DNA from: Prochlorococcus sp. MIT 0603
GTDB lineage: Bacteria; Cyanobacteriota; Cyanobacteriia; PCC-6307; Cyanobiaceae
Direction: 5' to 3'
NCBI RefSeq assembly: GCF_000760215.1
Contig: NZ_JNAW01000002.1
Coordinates: 186,001 to 250,000 of the forward strand
Length of the DNA: 64,000 bases
Below are positions 25,465-33,722 of this stretch, one piece after another. Under the pieces are notes generated by a model. The model worked only from the letters and a program-made list of their open reading frames with translations, was not told the DNA's origin and did no database searches. The position numbers and the translations under genes were made by a program. The number at the start of each line of letters is the position of its first letter. The first letter of the stretch is position 1.

Positions 25465-28400
25465 ATGCCTGTCGCAATTGATGGTGCATTGTTAGCAGAA
25501 GTTGTTCCTGAGGTTCTTATCGCAGAAGAAACTTCTAATAATGAAAAAAATGCTGACTTCTATTACAAAAGAGCGAACATAAAAAAACAATTAAAAGACT
25601 TTAAAGGGGCAATTGCTGATTACACAAAAGTTATTCAAATTAACCCAAGACATTTAGAAGCTTTTTTTGAACGTGGTTTTAGCAAAGATGAACTTGGTGA
25701 TCATTCAGGTGCTATAGAAGATTACACAAAGTCAATTGATATTGACCCCAAAAATGAAGATGTCTACTTCAATCGTGGAAATAGCAAAAGTCAGATAAAG
25801 GACTATCAAGGAGCTATTTCTGATTACACAAAGGCAATTAAAATTAATTCAAATAGTTTGGATCCTTATCCTTATTTTTATCGTGGTGGCGCAAAAAATG
25901 AACTTGGTGATCATTCAGGTGCTATTTCTGATTACACAAAGGCAATTGATATTGATCCCAATATACCGTATTTCTACAACAGAAGAGGCATAACTAAAGC
26001 TCTATCAGGAGATTATGCGGCGTCAAGCCTTGACTTTTCCATAGCTATTAAATTAGATCCTCATTACACTAATGCCTATTATAATAGGGGCTTAAGCAAA
26101 AGTTTATTAGGAGATTATCAGGCAGCAATAATTGATTACTCTAAAGCAATCGAGTTAGACCCTCAAAATATTTCTTACTATCAAGAAATTGCATTAGATA
26201 AAATCTCGCTGGGGGATTATAAAGGCGCAATCAATATTCTTAAGACAACGCTTGGTTTTACAAAGCCCAAAAAGGTACTTGATTCTATTGAGGAATTAAT
26301 TGAGTTATATCTAATTACTGGAGACTTCCAAGAGATACCTGGATTAATAACCAAGGCTAAAAACCTAATAGAAAAACTCGAAGAAGAAAAGACATTAGAA
26401 GCAGCAAGATTTTTTTATTGGGAAGCAAAACTGTCTAGCACACTTGGAGATACAAAAAAAGCTATTGAGTTATTAGAAAAAGGATTGAGTCTCTTGATTT
26501 CTATCAACGAGAAAGACAATCTAATAGCAAATAATTCCAGGGAAGCATTAATCTATGCATATATCAATTTGAAAGATTTTAAAAAAGCCAAGAAGCTAAT
26601 TAAAGTTAGAACGGCTGATGGCCAGTTAGCATTAGTTTGGATAGCTTTCTTGGAAGGTGACATCAAAAAAGCAGAAAAGATGCTAAAAAGACTTGTCAAT
26701 CTTGAAAAAAAACAATTAAAAAACCAGAAATCTAATCCATATCTAATTGGACAATTAGGCTCAGCTTATTGGTGGCAAGGTGAAAATCATAAAGCACTCC
26801 CCTTACTTCAAGAGTCAGTAAACCTCTATGAAGATTCTTATGGGAAATCTAATCCAATATTAATTCAACCATTGATTAATTTAGCAATGACCTATTTTAA
26901 TCTTCAAGGCTTTCAAAAAACTGATTATTATCTACGCAGAAGTTTAAAGATTCAATTTAAGCAGATACAAGAAGAGTCTATATACCTACCAATTTCCAGA
27001 AGAGAAGCTTTCCTTAAAACCTTTGGAATAACTTATGCTGCAATATTTTCTGCTTCTAATATTCATCCAAAAGGAAAAGACCTCGCTCTTTTTGCTCGTT
27101 TAAATCGCCATGGGCTATTAGAAGAAATTGAAAAGAAACAAAGCGAATTAGCCTCTTTGCCTGGCCCTCAATTGGTTATTGCAGAGAATATCAAAGGAAT
27201 AACAAATCAACTTGCCTCTAGAAAAAATATAGCAAAAGCAAGAGTTGATAACTTAATACAAAAGAAGGAACGTCTTGAAACACAGCTCTATAATTTATTG
27301 CCTGAAATAAAAATAGGAATAGTTGATGTTTCTAAAATAGCTAATGCAATGCCTATGAACTCTATTTTAATTGAATATCAAAAATTCAGGCCATACAAAT
27401 TCGACAAACCTATTGATGCATTAGACGTAAAGAACTGGAGAGAAGCGCGTTATCAAGTATTAATCCTCAAGCCTAATGGAGATATCGAGACTGTTGATCT
27501 TGGGTTAGCAGAGCCCATTGAATCAAAAATCAAACAAGCACTAAGCCACTCAGAAGAAACACTAGATGATGCACAGCAACTTTGGGATGAGATCAGCCGA
27601 CTTGTTATTACCCCATTAGCTCAAGCAATCGGTGATTCTAAAACACTATTTATTTCTCCCGATGCAGAACTCAATCGGATTCCTTTTGCAGCACTACGTT
27701 CTCCAACTAGCAACAAATTCTTAGGAGAAGCTATTGACTTACGTCTTTTAACAACTGGTCGTGAACTTTTAGAACTAGCCGAGAGATCAACAACGTCTAC
27801 TAAACGATCACTCGTCGTAGCTAATCCAAACTTTGGTGGCAAACAATTCTGGGCTCGTCCAAAGCAATCTGATCTTGTTGCATCAACTCAACAACGCTCT
27901 GGTGATCTTGGTTCATCACAATGGAAGCCATTAGAAGGTACGAAACAAGAAGGTAAAGCTATCTCTGAACTCACTGGTGCAAAATTGTTAATGGGGAAAA
28001 AAGCAACAGCATTAGCTGTGCAAGAACGAGAGTCACCTAAGGTATTGCATATTGCTAGTCATTCTTTCTTTTTAGAAAATCAAAAGAAAGAACCATCTAA
28101 GGCTGATCCATTTTCAAGAAACTTAGTCACAAGCTCTCCTATACCAAAAGCATTCCGAGAAGAAAATCCACTTCTTAGAAGTGGGATTGTTTTAGCTGGT
28201 GCTAATGAACCAGAAGCCAACCCCAACGATGATGGTTATTTAACTGCTTTAGAAATCACCAAACTTGACTGGAACGGAACAGAATTAGCAGTGATCTCTG
28301 GTTGTGAATCAGGTAAAGGTGACATCCAATCTGGGGAAGGTGTTTATGGTCTTAAACGTGCCATTGCTGTTGCAGGTGCAAGATCAAGTTTGTTGTCCTT

Positions 28401-28596
28401 ATGGAAAGTGGATGATGCAGCAACAGCAGCCTTTATGAAAAAGTTCTATCAAAAATTAAAAGCAGGAGAAGGTAGAGCTGATGCTTTAGCCGCAACCCAA
28501 CAAGAATTTAGAAATCATCCCAACAAAGACTGGCAACATCCTTATGTTTGGGCAGCATTCCAGCTCAGTGGTGACTGGAGACCGATTAAGTGGTGA
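25465..28596 (+). CDS. TPR protein with C-terminal CHAT protease domain
   Basis: A 1043-residue protein. Residues 30-290 are about seven TPR units (YQGAISDYTKAIKI type), followed by further helical repeats to about 600. The last 300 residues are a CHAT domain, a caspase-like cysteine protease fold, with the dyad H866 (IASHSFF) and C947 (ISGCESG), then GVYGLKRAIAVAGA and a typical end WAAFQLSGDW. The ATG at 25465 cuts into a hydrophobic stretch; starting instead at ATT 25429, which overlaps the previous stop, would give a clean signal peptide. CHAT-TPR proteins are frequent in cyanobacteria and some act in defence or cell death. Confidence 0.88.
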   Translation: MPVAIDGALLAEVVPEVLIAEETSNNEKNADFYYKRANIKKQLKDFKGAIADYTKVIQINPRHLEAFFERGFSKDELGDHSGAIEDYTKSIDIDPKNEDVYFNRGNSKSQIKDYQGAISDYTKAIKINSNSLDPYPYFYRGGAKNELGDHSGAISDYTKAIDIDPNIPYFYNRRGITKALSGDYAASSLDFSIAIKLDPHYTNAYYNRGLSKSLLGDYQAAIIDYSKAIELDPQNISYYQEIALDKISLGDYKGAINILKTTLGFTKPKKVLDSIEELIELYLITGDFQEIPGLITKAKNLIEKLEEEKTLEAARFFYWEAKLSSTLGDTKKAIELLEKGLSLLISINEKDNLIANNSREALIYAYINLKDFKKAKKLIKVRTADGQLALVWIAFLEGDIKKAEKMLKRLVNLEKKQLKNQKSNPYLIGQLGSAYWWQGENHKALPLLQESVNLYEDSYGKSNPILIQPLINLAMTYFNLQGFQKTDYYLRRSLKIQFKQIQEESIYLPISRREAFLKTFGITYAAIFSASNIHPKGKDLALFARLNRHGLLEEIEKKQSELASLPGPQLVIAENIKGITNQLASRKNIAKARVDNLIQKKERLETQLYNLLPEIKIGIVDVSKIANAMPMNSILIEYQKFRPYKFDKPIDALDVKNWREARYQVLILKPNGDIETVDLGLAEPIESKIKQALSHSEETLDDAQQLWDEISRLVITPLAQAIGDSKTLFISPDAELNRIPFAALRSPTSNKFLGEAIDLRLLTTGRELLELAERSTTSTKRSLVVANPNFGGKQFWARPKQSDLVASTQQRSGDLGSSQWKPLEGTKQEGKAISELTGAKLLMGKKATALAVQERESPKVLHIASHSFFLENQKKEPSKADPFSRNLVTSSPIPKAFREENPLLRSGIVLAGANEPEANPNDDGYLTALEITKLDWNGTELAVISGCESGKGDIQSGEGVYGLKRAIAVAGARSSLLSLWKVDDAATAAFMKKFYQKLKAGEGRADALAATQQEFRNHPNKDWQHPYVWAAFQLSGDWRPIKW

Positions 28597-28601
28597 TTTT
28601 G

Positions 28602-28627
28602 GAATCACTCTAAAACAGTCAGAGCAA
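28602..28627 (+). promoter_or_regulatory. Element B promoter motif
   Basis: TGGAATCA, 13 bases, AGAGCAA; it starts just after the CHAT gene stop, 68 bases before the ATG at 28670. Confidence 0.6.
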
Positions 28628-28669
28628 GGAGATGGTGTCAGGAGGAAATTCTCCACTACTTCTAAAAAC

Positions 28670-30859
28670 ATGACCACTTCTAATCTCAAAATTCACACTG
28701 CTGATGAGTATGTCGATAGAGGGGTTGCCAAGATGAATGATGACGTGGAAGGAGCGATGAATGATTTCAACAAAGCAATAGAAATTGATCCAAATAATGC
28801 ACTTGCATATTACTTCCGTGGATATGCGAAATATTATGAATTAGAGGTTTACTCAGGAGCAATATCTGATTACAGCAAGGCAATAGAAATCGATCCCAGT
28901 AATTCTAATTTCTATACCGCTCGCGGATTTTCTAAGCAAGCAATTAAAGATTCAATTGGAGCAACAAATGATTTCTTCAAAGCACTGGAAATTAATCCAA
29001 GGAATGCAGATGCTTATTATGGGCGAGGTATTGCGCAACAACTTTATAACAAGGAAGGTGCTATTGAAGATTACAGCAAGGCAATAGAAATCGATACAAA
29101 TCATGCAGATGCTTATTTGATGCGTGGAAGTGCAAAAGAAGTATTAAAAAAGGTTGAAGGTGCTATGGAGGATTACAGCAAGGCAATAGAAATCAATGAA
29201 AACAATACAAGAGCTTTTTACGCCAGAGGAGCTCTAAAGAGCAGCTTAAAGGATTATTCTGGTGCAATTTCTGACTACACAAAAGCAATTGAGATCAATC
29301 CAGAATTTACAAAAGCATATCTGAATCGTGGAATTGCAAAAGAAGTATTAAAGAATAAAGAAGGCTCTTGTGAAGACTGGAAGAAAGGAGCAGAATTAGG
29401 AGATCAAGCTTGTGCGCATAACTGGAAAGTATTTTGCAATATTAATAAGTCTGATTTTCCAAAGATCATTCTTGCTAAAGAAAAATTAGATGTTATCCAC
29501 AATTTAGTTTGTGATTTATGGGAACTATATGATTCCACAGATAGAGAATTACCTGAGATGAGATATAGCTATTCAGAGGATGGTCGAGTTAATTTCTCTT
29601 ATTATGCAAAAGGCGCATCAGAGTTTTATACAGTAGATAGCGAAGGTATCGTTACTACACAAGGTGGTATTGAAATAGATGACATAAATCATATCCCCGA
29701 TCTTTTTGCACTTACTAAAACAATAATCTGCGATTTAACAGAAACAAAACCTATAGACTTTGACCAATCCAAGAAACTAGAAGAATATAGGCTGTTAATT
29801 AAGAATAGAAATAATGATGGAAATATAGTTGAAGACTCTGATGAAACTAAAAAGGCATTTTCCAATCTAGTCAATAAAGTTAAAGAAAATTTTGATATAT
29901 ATGAAAGAGGGAAGGAAAAAGAAGGACATGGCGATCTAGAAGGTGCAATAGAGGATTATGAAAAAGCATTAGAATTAAATCCAGAAAGTCAATTTATTTT
30001 AAATAGTCTTGGCGTTGCAAAAATTCAGCTAGGAGATGCTAATGGAGCAATTGAATGCTTGACCAAAGCATTAGAGATTGATCCTAGAGACCCCCTCATA
30101 TTAATAAATCTTGCTCGAGCTAAAGACTTCATAGAAGATTATGAAGGAGCAATTCTTGATATTGATAAAGCATTAGAAATAAATGAAAACAGTGAATATG
30201 CGTATTGGTTACGAGGAAACATAAAGTTCAAGACTATAGATTTTCAAGGTGCAATTAAAGACTACACAACTGCAATAGATATTAAGCCTGAAGAGAGTAG
30301 AAATTATTTTGGTAGAGGCACTTCAAATTTTCATTTAGGCAACTATGAAAATGCAATATCTGACTACAACAAGACAATAGAAATCAACCCAAAATTATGT
30401 CAGGCGTATGTAAATAGGGGACGTTGTAAGTCCTTTCTAGAAGATCAGCAAGGAGCATTTACTGATTACCAAACTTCTATTGAGATCAACCCTAATCATG
30501 GTCATGCCTACACTCTTATAGGTGATTACTATGCAAATATTTCTTTAGAGGGGAGAGACCTTCATCGTGCTATTAAATATTGGAAAAAAGCTTTAGAATT
30601 AGGCTATAAGGATGCTGTGAAATGGATTGTAGACCGTGCTATAGACAAAGGTGAGTCAGAGGATTATGAGGGATCAATTAAGGATTTGAACCTTGCTCTA
30701 GAAATCAACCCAAATTATCCTGATGCTTATAGGAATATGGGTATTAGTAAATATCGTTCAGGTGATGTAAAAGGTGCTTGTGAATATTGGGATAAAGGAT
30801 CGAAATTAGGCGATCCAACATGCATTAAGTTTTACCTAACAGCACTCCACAATAATTAG
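28670..30859 (+). CDS. Large TPR-repeat protein
   Basis: A 729-residue, mostly TPR protein (units of the YSGAISDYTKAIEINPEFTK kind) in two blocks. Residues about 250-390 between them are non-TPR with SYSEDGRVNFSYYAKGA. I chose ATG 28670 because the promoter motif lies immediately upstream, while a start at 28544 would overlap the CHAT gene in another frame. It has no signal peptide. Each block ends with a Sel1-like GSCEDWKKGAELGD or GACEYWDKGSKLGD. Likely a scaffold for protein interaction. Confidence 0.8.
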   Translation: MTTSNLKIHTADEYVDRGVAKMNDDVEGAMNDFNKAIEIDPNNALAYYFRGYAKYYELEVYSGAISDYSKAIEIDPSNSNFYTARGFSKQAIKDSIGATNDFFKALEINPRNADAYYGRGIAQQLYNKEGAIEDYSKAIEIDTNHADAYLMRGSAKEVLKKVEGAMEDYSKAIEINENNTRAFYARGALKSSLKDYSGAISDYTKAIEINPEFTKAYLNRGIAKEVLKNKEGSCEDWKKGAELGDQACAHNWKVFCNINKSDFPKIILAKEKLDVIHNLVCDLWELYDSTDRELPEMRYSYSEDGRVNFSYYAKGASEFYTVDSEGIVTTQGGIEIDDINHIPDLFALTKTIICDLTETKPIDFDQSKKLEEYRLLIKNRNNDGNIVEDSDETKKAFSNLVNKVKENFDIYERGKEKEGHGDLEGAIEDYEKALELNPESQFILNSLGVAKIQLGDANGAIECLTKALEIDPRDPLILINLARAKDFIEDYEGAILDIDKALEINENSEYAYWLRGNIKFKTIDFQGAIKDYTTAIDIKPEESRNYFGRGTSNFHLGNYENAISDYNKTIEINPKLCQAYVNRGRCKSFLEDQQGAFTDYQTSIEINPNHGHAYTLIGDYYANISLEGRDLHRAIKYWKKALELGYKDAVKWIVDRAIDKGESEDYEGSIKDLNLALEINPNYPDAYRNMGISKYRSGDVKGACEYWDKGSKLGDPTCIKFYLTALHNN

Positions 30860-30867
30860 GGAGTAAA

Positions 30868-30893
30868 GAATCAATGAACAATTGTCTATATTC
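30868..30893 (+). promoter_or_regulatory. Weak element B promoter motif
   Basis: AGAATCA, 13 bases, TATATTC; 56 bases before ATG 30924. The second box is poor, but spacing and position fit. Confidence 0.35.
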
Positions 30894-30923
30894 TATGAGC
30901 AAAAAAATAAAGGAGCATTGCGA

Positions 30924-31094
30924 ATGACTGAACCTAAAATTGCTTCTGAATATCTAGATCGTGGATGCGATAAAGACGATCAAAAGGACTCCAAAGGTGC
31001 AATAGAGGACTACAACAAAGCGATAGAACTTAATCCCAACTATGCAGAGGCATATGCGAATCGTGTATGTGCAAAGGAAGAATTGGTGCAATAG
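30924..31094 (+). pseudogene. Truncated TPR protein
   Basis: The frame opens MTEPKIASEYLDRG and contains a single TPR unit (KGAIEDYNKAIELNPNYAEAYANR), then leaves the TPR pattern and stops. It looks like the start of a gene such as 28670 cut short by recombination with the secreted-leader gene that overlaps its end. Confidence 0.6.
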
Positions 31095-31255
31095 TCACTC
31101 TTGCTGTTGTTTCTACTGTCGCCGGTTTAAGTTTTCTTACTCCTTCTGCTGAAGCAAGTTCAAATTGTTTTTCAACCAAAACACTATGGATATGTGCAGG
31201 ACTCACTGGATTATTCGCTAGAGACAAAAGAATCACGATACTTTTCAATAAATAG
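31067..31255 (+). pseudogene. Displaced secreted-leader gene fused behind TPR fragment
   Basis: The frame reads KGRIGAIVTLAVVSTVAGLS, then TPSAEASSNCF. This matches residues 9-41 of the leader proteins at 17557 and 17783 (HKRIGAVLGLALVSSVVGLS). The first eight leader residues and the normal upstream region are missing and replaced by TPR coding DNA, so the junction is near 31075. A new ATG at 31067 might still allow secretion. Confidence 0.6.
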
Positions 31256-31361
31256 AACCCTATAGAAACGTGTTCTTTTTTTATGCGGAGCAACTGGTCA
31301 AAAGAAAGGAAACAGCCTATCTAAAGTTATCCTTTATCAATGCGTTTATTTATAAAAACTT

Positions 31362-32204
31362 TTATGAAGAAATTGGAACAAAAACCAGTGAATTATTCTT
31401 CCTAGAATATTTCCATTTACCTTCTGTACTCTTAGTTGAACCTTCTGAAGCCATCAGCTTGACTACAACATCTTTAATAGAAAGCATTCTCTCCTCATAC
31501 CCCGGATGACTACTATTTGGTTTTGTGATGTCCCCAAGACCCGCTAATTTATACATGAAATCAATTTCTTTTAAACAAGTATCTGCTGGGAATCCAGAAT
31601 TAAAAATCATTTCGGTGGCCTTTGCATCCGCCTCTTTTTCACTTTCTCGATTTAACTTCATTTTAAACAGCTCTTTATCCTTAGCCTCTATATTTTGACT
31701 AGCTTTTTCCAATTTAAGTGAATCGCTAAATATATGATCTGATAGAAAATGAGCAATCTCATGAGCAACTGTACAACCTAGGAAGTCATGTCGTTTTCCA
31801 TAAGCAGGGAAAGAAGACTTGCTAATTGTTATTGTTCCATTTGCAAAACTATAAGCTTCGATGCCGCCAAGCAAATAAGACTGTCTTATTGCTTCTTGAA
31901 TATCATCAGAAGAAGATCCTTTATGTTTTTTAAAGGGATTTAACATCTCATAAAAACCACAGTTTTCTTCTTTGCAAAGACCCAAGTCTTCTGCTATCCA
32001 CTTTGTATAACCCCCTGAAACGATTGTAAAAGTCATTGGCCTCTCTCCCAAATCATTATGTTGAGCCAACTTGTCAACAGTCTTTTTGAGAACTTTATAT
32101 TCCTTAGGCATTAGCAATTGATTATCTCTTAATTTGTTGCTATTCACTAAAACAGAGAGCAGCGAAACAGAAACAGTCAGTATTAGAAATAAGGATTTTT
32201 TCAT
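31362..32204 (-). CDS. M48-like zinc metalloprotease, exported
   Basis: A 280-residue protein. An N-terminal hydrophobic segment (LFLILTVSVSLLSVLV) exports or anchors it. The gluzincin motif HEIAH is at residues 148-152 and the third ligand is likely in EKEADAKATEMI about 40 residues later, as in M48 peptidases. SHPGYEERM matches the distal M48 segment (HP.....R). It is 29 bases downstream of the helicase gene and probably in its transcript. Confidence 0.82.
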   Translation of the reverse strand: MKKSLFLILTVSVSLLSVLVNSNKLRDNQLLMPKEYKVLKKTVDKLAQHNDLGERPMTFTIVSGGYTKWIAEDLGLCKEENCGFYEMLNPFKKHKGSSSDDIQEAIRQSYLLGGIEAYSFANGTITISKSSFPAYGKRHDFLGCTVAHEIAHFLSDHIFSDSLKLEKASQNIEAKDKELFKMKLNRESEKEADAKATEMIFNSGFPADTCLKEIDFMYKLAGLGDITKPNSSHPGYEERMLSIKDVVVKLMASEGSTKSTEGKWKYSRKNNSLVFVPISS

Positions 32205-32233
32205 TTTGATTCTGACAATATTGTTTGCATGAG

Positions 32234-33109
32234 CTACGAGGCAAGGTTTCTAAATCTGGTGAAGTCAGGTTCAAAAAGCAATTTGACAGTTCCTATAGGG
32301 CCATTTCTGTGTTTGCAAACTATCAGTTCTGTAATTCCACGATCAGGAGTTTCTGGGTTGTAATATTCATCGCGATACATCATCACAACCAAATCTGCGT
32401 TGTTTTCTATGGAGCTAGACTCTCGAAGATCGCTTAACATTGGTCTTTTATTAATACGAGACTCAAGCCTTCTATTTAATTGAGAAAGAACAATAACTGG
32501 TACCTTTAGTTCAGCAGCCATTGCTTTCAAATATCTAGTAATTCTTGAAAGCTCATCATCTCTAGAGTTATAAAGTGGTTCATCCATTAACTGGAGATAA
32601 TCAACAAGAACAAGACCCAGTTCTTTCCCTTGTTGCTGCTTTACCAATTCGCATTTTGCGTGCAAATTTTCAACAGTCATCTTCGGATCATCAGCAATAA
32701 AAATCGGCATCTGCCCAAGAGTATTGATCCCTTGCCCAAGAAGTGGCCATTCATCGTGCCTCAATCGACCAGTTCGCAACCGTCCAGATTCAATCCCTAC
32801 TTCCATCGACAGCAACCTGTAAATCAGCTGCTCTTTGCTCATTTCTAAACTAAAGATGCACACAGGAAGATCATGTACTTGAGCAATATTCTTGGCAAGA
32901 TTCATTCCCATCGATGTTTTGCCCATTGCTGGCCTGCCACCAAGAATCATTAAATCGCCAGGTTGGAGACCTTGAGTCATGGCATCAAAGTCATAAAAAT
33001 TCACTGGGATTCCCGTCACGATGGTTCCTAAAGAACGACTTTCTATCTCCTCAAAGGTTGTTGACAAGATTTGATTGATTGGGAAAATATTTGAAAAAAG
33101 AGTGTTCAT
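32234..33109 (-). CDS. DnaB-type helicase, C-terminal domain only
   Basis: A 291-residue RecA-fold helicase. Walker A is GRPAMGKT (residues 58-65), and VDYLQLM, SQLNRRLESR and SDLRESSSIENNADLV are the DnaB motifs. Chromosomal DnaB has about 460 residues; here the N-terminal domain, which contacts primase, is absent. I chose ATG 33109 since the longer frame overlaps the preceding 57-residue gene. It is a likely replication protein of element B. Confidence 0.9.
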   Translation of the reverse strand: MNTLFSNIFPINQILSTTFEEIESRSLGTIVTGIPVNFYDFDAMTQGLQPGDLMILGGRPAMGKTSMGMNLAKNIAQVHDLPVCIFSLEMSKEQLIYRLLSMEVGIESGRLRTGRLRHDEWPLLGQGINTLGQMPIFIADDPKMTVENLHAKCELVKQQQGKELGLVLVDYLQLMDEPLYNSRDDELSRITRYLKAMAAELKVPVIVLSQLNRRLESRINKRPMLSDLRESSSIENNADLVVMMYRDEYYNPETPDRGITELIVCKHRNGPIGTVKLLFEPDFTRFRNLAS

Positions 33110-33119
33110 TTCTATTGCA

Positions 33120-33293
33120 TCAAGATTTGTAAGTAAAGTTGAAATCAACCCCAGAATCAATACCAATTATTGGTAAATGGTCGTTATAGATATTCATTGC
33201 ATTGGCTTTAGGTGTAGCCATTAAAGAAAACCTAAAGCCAACTCCTACTAGAGCTATGCCTAAATAAGAAAGTACAATTGATCGAAAAGTCAT
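33120..33293 (-). CDS. Small protein before the helicase
   Basis: A 57-residue product (MTFRSIVLSYLGIALVGVGF, then polar) with one hydrophobic helix. It lies between the promoter motif at 33326 and the helicase start (10-base gap), so it is the first gene of the helicase transcript. Unknown function. Confidence 0.5.
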   Translation of the reverse strand: MTFRSIVLSYLGIALVGVGFRFSLMATPKANAMNIYNDHLPIIGIDSGVDFNFTYKS

Positions 33294-33325
33294 GATTCGT
33301 TCAAGAATGTTTGCTTAATCTCTTC

Positions 33326-33351
33326 TTGTTCTGACTCTTTCAAGGTGATTC
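33326..33351 (-). promoter_or_regulatory. Element B promoter motif (helicase transcript)
   Basis: TGGAATCA, 13 bases, AGAACAA on the minus strand; 58 bases upstream of the 33293 start. Confidence 0.65.
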
Positions 33352-33394
33352 CAATCCATTTATTCAGTACTCCTCTTATCTACTAAGACACAAA

Positions 33395-33418
33395 AAAGCC
33401 CGGCCAATGCCGGGCTTT
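33395..33418. terminator. Strong hairpin terminator
   Basis: AAAGCCCGGC pairs with GCCGGGCTTT around CAAT, a 10-base-pair GC-rich stem. It separates the helicase transcript from the regulator region. Confidence 0.75.
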
Positions 33419-33486
33419 CAATTGCTTAAGAGTCAATTTTTTTTAAGCTTTGACTAAACGTGCCGTTTGATCAGAACCGCAAAGTT

Positions 33487-33636
33487 TTAATTTTTCCTTA
33501 TGGACGGAGGTGTCGGTGGGTCCGTGTCCATATTATGGAAGACTGTCAAAATGCTTGAAAACTTATCTGTAGGAATTGCAGAAGTTAAAACTAACTGCAG
33601 AGAATGGTGTTCTTCATAATTAAATACTGAATCGAT
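33487..33636 (-). CDS. Possible small protein with non-standard start
   Basis: Downstream of the minus-strand promoter motif at 33649 a frame of 49 codons (DSVFNYEEHHSLQLVLTSAI and on) ends at 33487. No ATG, GTG or TTG opens it; AGAAGG stands before an ATC. The nearest ATG (33617) in another frame gives only eight residues. It may be decayed. Confidence 0.3.
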   Translation of the reverse strand: MDSVFNYEEHHSLQLVLTSAIPTDKFSSILTVFHNMDTDPPTPPSIRKN

Positions 33637-33648
33637 TACACCTTCTTT

Positions 33649-33674
33649 TTGTTCAAAGTTCTTAAAAGTGATTC
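33649..33674 (-). promoter_or_regulatory. Element B promoter motif
   Basis: TGGAATCA, 13 bases, TGAACAA on the minus strand, pointing away from the sigma-like gene at 33723. Confidence 0.55.
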
Positions 33675-33722
33675 CAAAACACCTTTTTCCAGCTAAAAAA
33701 GAAGTGATAAGAATAATTTCCT

